Below, one piece after another: positions 5,969-7,617 of a DNA stretch of 7,617 nt. Made by a program: the position numbers and the translations under genes. Each line of letters opens with the position of its first letter. Within the stretch, counting starts at the first letter, position 1. This stretch comes from an uncultured Aeromonadales bacterium (GTDB lineage: Bacteria; Pseudomonadota; Gammaproteobacteria; Enterobacterales; Succinivibrionaceae): contig CADBNP010000235.1 in the NCBI GenBank assembly GCA_902796095.1, positions 1 through 7,617 on the forward strand, given 5' to 3'. Under the pieces are notes generated by a model that was not told the DNA's origin, ran no database searches, and saw only the letters and a list, made by a program, of their open reading frames with translations.

Positions 5969-6880
5969 TCAGTTTTCCGGTGACCTCATCCCTGGCGCAG
6001 AAGGCCAGTAGTTATCCTGATAGCCCACCCGAATCTTTCCGTGTTCTGCCAGCCATCTTTTTTCCCCGGCATCGAGATACTGGTTTACTTTGGCATTTTT
6101 AAAATACTTTTCACTTAGCTGATGACTGTACAGAATGTTCTCATCCTGTATTCTGCTCATTGCAGCATTCAGTGAAGACAGAAGGTCCGGACGGGCAGAA
6201 CTTACGGCGAAATAGTAATCAGAGGAACCTATTTTCCATACTGGAACAGCTGTATTTGGTGCAATGTTAACGTCCATTGTAACGAAGGCGTCAAGTTTGC
6301 CGCCGAGGAGTCCCAGCGACTCTTCTTCTGTACTGGTAAGTTCTATAAGTTCGGGCGTAACGTTGTGTTTTTCAGCCCATTTAATGAATAAGTCCTTCTG
6401 TATGCTGCCCTTTGCAACTCCTGTTGTTTTTCCGTTCAGCGACGAGTAATCATCAGAAGAAATTGTTGAATTTGCAGGAGAAACAAACAGATAGTATGCT
6501 TCAGTACCCATTGGAAGCGAGGAGAAAAGAAAATTTCTGGCCCGTTCATCCGTATACGATACATTGGCAAGAAGATCGATCTCTCCTTTCTTCAGTCTGT
6601 CCAGAAGAACCGACCAGCCACCCTCAACGTACTCATACTTCCATCCGGTGTAGGCAGCTATCTTCTGCTGATATTCATAAGAGTACCCTGAACGCCTTCC
6701 ATACCTGTCCATAATGAAGTACGGGGCTTCATGCCAGCCGGCTCGTATGATCCTTTCTTTATTATTTCCGTCATTTTGCGCATGGGAACCTGATGGCAGC
6801 AAAAACACGAGCATCACCGCCATGTGCAACAGGATAGAATGTCTTTTTATATAAAACAGCCAATTACGCCAGAAATTCAT
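5969..6880 (-). CDS. Periplasmic sensor half of the frameshifted SBP-SBP-GGDEF gene
   Basis: The 5' part of the same sensor gene, ending early. Residues 1-35 form a long signal peptide or membrane anchor (ILLHMAVMLVFLLPSGSHA before QN). Residues 43-245 are an SBP_bac_3 amino-acid-type binding domain: RIIRAGWHEAPYF, GWSVLLDRLKKGEIDLL, YTDERARNFLFS and TGVAKGSIQKDLF are typical. A second SBP domain starts at KIRVGYQDNYWP (282-293), but after P293 the frame turns to SAPGMRSPEN and stops at 5969. Residue 294 onward of the real protein is in the other frame. In Gram-negative bacteria such receptors sense small periplasmic ligands and control the attached GGDEF enzyme through the membrane helix. 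If the shift is real, this piece would be a soluble periplasmic fragment without output. ATG 6880 has no strong ribosome-binding site, so the exact start is uncertain. Confidence 0.82.
   Translation of the reverse strand: MNFWRNWLFYIKRHSILLHMAVMLVFLLPSGSHAQNDGNNKERIIRAGWHEAPYFIMDRYGRRSGYSYEYQQKIAAYTGWKYEYVEGGWSVLLDRLKKGEIDLLANVSYTDERARNFLFSSLPMGTEAYYLFVSPANSTISSDDYSSLNGKTTGVAKGSIQKDLFIKWAEKHNVTPELIELTSTEEESLGLLGGKLDAFVTMDVNIAPNTAVPVWKIGSSDYYFAVSSARPDLLSSLNAAMSRIQDENILYSHQLSEKYFKNAKVNQYLDAGEKRWLAEHGKIRVGYQDNYWPSAPGMRSPEN
5999..6004 (-). other. One-base frameshift lesion in the sensor gene
   Basis: On the minus strand the gene reads TAC TGG CCT and then TCT GCG. Adding one T in the CCTT run would give TGG CCT TTC TGC GCC AGG GAT, continuing the SBP domain in the frame that leads into GGDEF. 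The two frames share base 6002. There is no X-XXY-YYZ slippery heptamer, so a one-base deletion or a sequencing/assembly error is likelier than programmed frameshifting. Confidence 0.75.
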
Positions 6881-6920
6881 TTACTGCACTATGCATCCTT
6901 TGCTACAAACTACTCTAAAC

Positions 6921-6926
6921 AGTATA
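6921..6926 (-). promoter_or_regulatory. Possible -10 box for the sensor-gene array
   Basis: The minus strand reads TATACT at 6926-6921, five of six matches to TATAAT, 40 bases before ATG 6880. The -35 region at the right distance (AAATA type) is poor, although TTGCAA lies 21 bases upstream, so this may be a weak or activated promoter. Confidence 0.35.
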
Positions 6927-7088
6927 GATCAGGCAATCAAACTTATTTTGCAAATTATCGGAAATAATTTCCGGCATATACAAATATTCTGCGGAACAGT
7001 AATTTGGGGTTCGCCCATGCATCTTCATGGTCTTTATTAGTCAGGGTATTGAACAGCCTGTCTCTGTATGTACAGTTTATCAATTTGG

Positions 7089-7193
7089 ATGTCAGAAGGG
7101 ATGTCATCAAATCACAAAATTCAGAGGCTGACTTTTATTGCCGGTAAGGGTACGCCTTCTTGGATTGTAGTATCAGACGATAAAAGACACTGA
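7089..7193 (+). pseudogene. Short frame, possible gene remnant
   Basis: An open frame of 34 codons from ATG 7089 reads KIQRLTFIAGKGTPSWIVVS, then DDKRH, and stops at TGA 7191-7193; the same frame resumes as LFTKVKA before TAA. The basic N-terminus and GKGTPSWIV strand pattern look like the start of a real protein, but there is no clear ribosome-binding site and I do not recognise the family. It is best read as the N-terminal remnant of a lost gene. Confidence 0.25.
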
Positions 7194-7210
7194 TTATTTA
7201 CGAAAGTTAA

Positions 7211-7483
7211 AGCATAATTATTGCTGTTTCAAATAATCTGATCCTTCATGTCCACTGCAGTTTAACTGGTACTGCTTCGTATGCGATATTTGAACTTGCT
7301 GATGAGGATCTAACTCTCATGCACCCCTTAAATAATCCTGCTGAAAATTTGAATCAGAATTTGTACAATCTTAATGTAATACCAGCTGTTATGACCGGCA
7401 TTTGCATTTTGTTAAACGCTCCGAATCCGGTTCGTTGTTGTAATAGACCTGATTACATAATTTTCGTAACATGTTTTATATAG
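7211..7483 (+). pseudogene. Open frame without start, possible gene remnant
   Basis: A 90-codon stop-free frame runs from just after TAA 7208-7210 to TAG 7481-7483, without a start codon for its first 36 codons (first ATG 7319). It reads SLTGTASYAIFELADEDLTL and HPLNNPAENLNQNLYNLNVI. In an AT-rich region an open stretch of this length is mildly unusual. With no ribosome-binding site it may be a decayed gene, perhaps linked to the frame at 7089 by a shift, or chance. Confidence 0.2.
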
Positions 7484-7512
7484 TTATAGGTGAATGTTTT
7501 GAGGTGAACTAA

Positions 7513-7617
7513 ATGTTGAAAACAGTAGGCGTCGGTACAGAGTTATTTCATGAACTGATTGAAAGCGACAGCTACTATGTAGATAAAACTTCTTTCATAA
7601 AAACTGTTTTTAAAGAC
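7513..7617 (+). CDS. AAA-ATPase-like (DUF1703 superfamily) protein, 3' end outside window
   Basis: Only the first 35 residues are present. ATG 7513 has a strong ribosome-binding site, GAGGTG at 7501-7506, six bases upstream. The sequence ELIESDSYYVDKTSFIKTVF matches the conserved start of the AAA-ATPase-like domain (pfam09820 type), where 'F..LIE...YYVDKT.FI' leads into the Walker A loop. Full-length members usually carry a C-terminal PD-(D/E)XK nuclease-like domain (DUF1703) and are about 500 residues long; neither part is visible here. These genes occur in many copies in gut anaerobes and behave like selfish or defence-related elements, but their role is not established. Possible -10 box TATAGT lies at 7479-7484. 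Family assignment rests on a short but distinctive motif. Confidence 0.75.
   Translation, partial: MLKTVGVGTELFHELIESDSYYVDKTSFIKTVFKD

Larger units (their letters stand above)
6881..7512. other. Long divergent intergenic region without an intact gene
   Basis: About 630 bases separate the minus-strand sensor gene from the plus-strand AAA-ATPase-like gene. It is AT-rich, especially 7190-7490. It contains the TATACT box near 6921, two short protein-like frames (7089-7193 and 7211-7483), and a TATATAGT stretch (7477-7484) that could be a -10 box for the gene at 7513. I see no tRNA, terminator, CRISPR repeat or insertion-sequence end. Confidence 0.5.

Noticed and set aside
5999..6006. Programmed -1 frameshifting in the sensor gene
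   Set aside because: No slippery heptamer and no obvious stimulatory stem just downstream; a simple one-base loss explains the data better.
1..7617. CRISPR array, tRNA or rRNA
   Set aside because: No regularly spaced direct repeats, no cloverleaf with GTTCRA-type arm and no rRNA-like segment were seen on either strand.

Overview
The window looks like an accessory, mobile-element-influenced region of a Gram-negative, probably gut-dwelling gammaproteobacterium. A Succinivibrionaceae-like host is my best guess, from the overall gene style: tandem-receptor GGDEF proteins, disulfide-rich Sel1 proteins, an AAA-ATPase-like/DUF1703 gene and an SSB ending in DIPF. This is inference; no rRNA or housekeeping marker confirms it.

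Layout. (1) Positions 1-2131, plus strand, form a plasmid/ICE-like block: the 3' part of a single-stranded DNA-binding protein (ssb), a Rho-independent terminator followed by tandem dyads, a short unknown gene whose reading frame continues past an in-frame UAA, a structured 5' leader, and an ArdC-type antirestriction protein/zincin, closed by a terminator. (2) Positions 2132-2420 are a spacer with no convincing gene. (3) Positions 2421-6880 carry a three-gene minus-strand array, transcribed right to left: a tandem SBP_bac_3-membrane-GGDEF diguanylate cyclase broken by a one-base frameshift, a secreted Hcp-like Sel1-repeat protein with regular cysteine pairs, and a trypsin/HtrA-like protease fused behind an N-terminal domain resembling the YceG/tellurite-associated family. 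(4) Positions 6881-7512 are about 630 bases without an intact gene, holding a promoter-like box for the minus array and short open-frame remnants. (5) From 7513 a plus-strand AAA-ATPase-like (DUF1703 superfamily) gene begins and runs off the window.

How they may work together. Ssb and ArdC fit a DNA-transfer/anti-restriction function: ssDNA protection plus escape from host restriction during entry. The minus-strand array reads as an envelope-sensing or stress set (periplasmic ligand sensing and c-di-GMP, a periplasmic disulfide-rich repeat protein, and a cytoplasmic regulated protease), but shared function is only inferred from order and orientation.

The most interesting item is the ardC leader. 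One ten-base segment can pair either with the loop of an upstream hairpin, making a pseudoknot, or with the ardC ribosome-binding and start-codon region. This has the architecture of a translational switch. Next are the YceG-like/trypsin fusion and the UAA-interrupted small gene.
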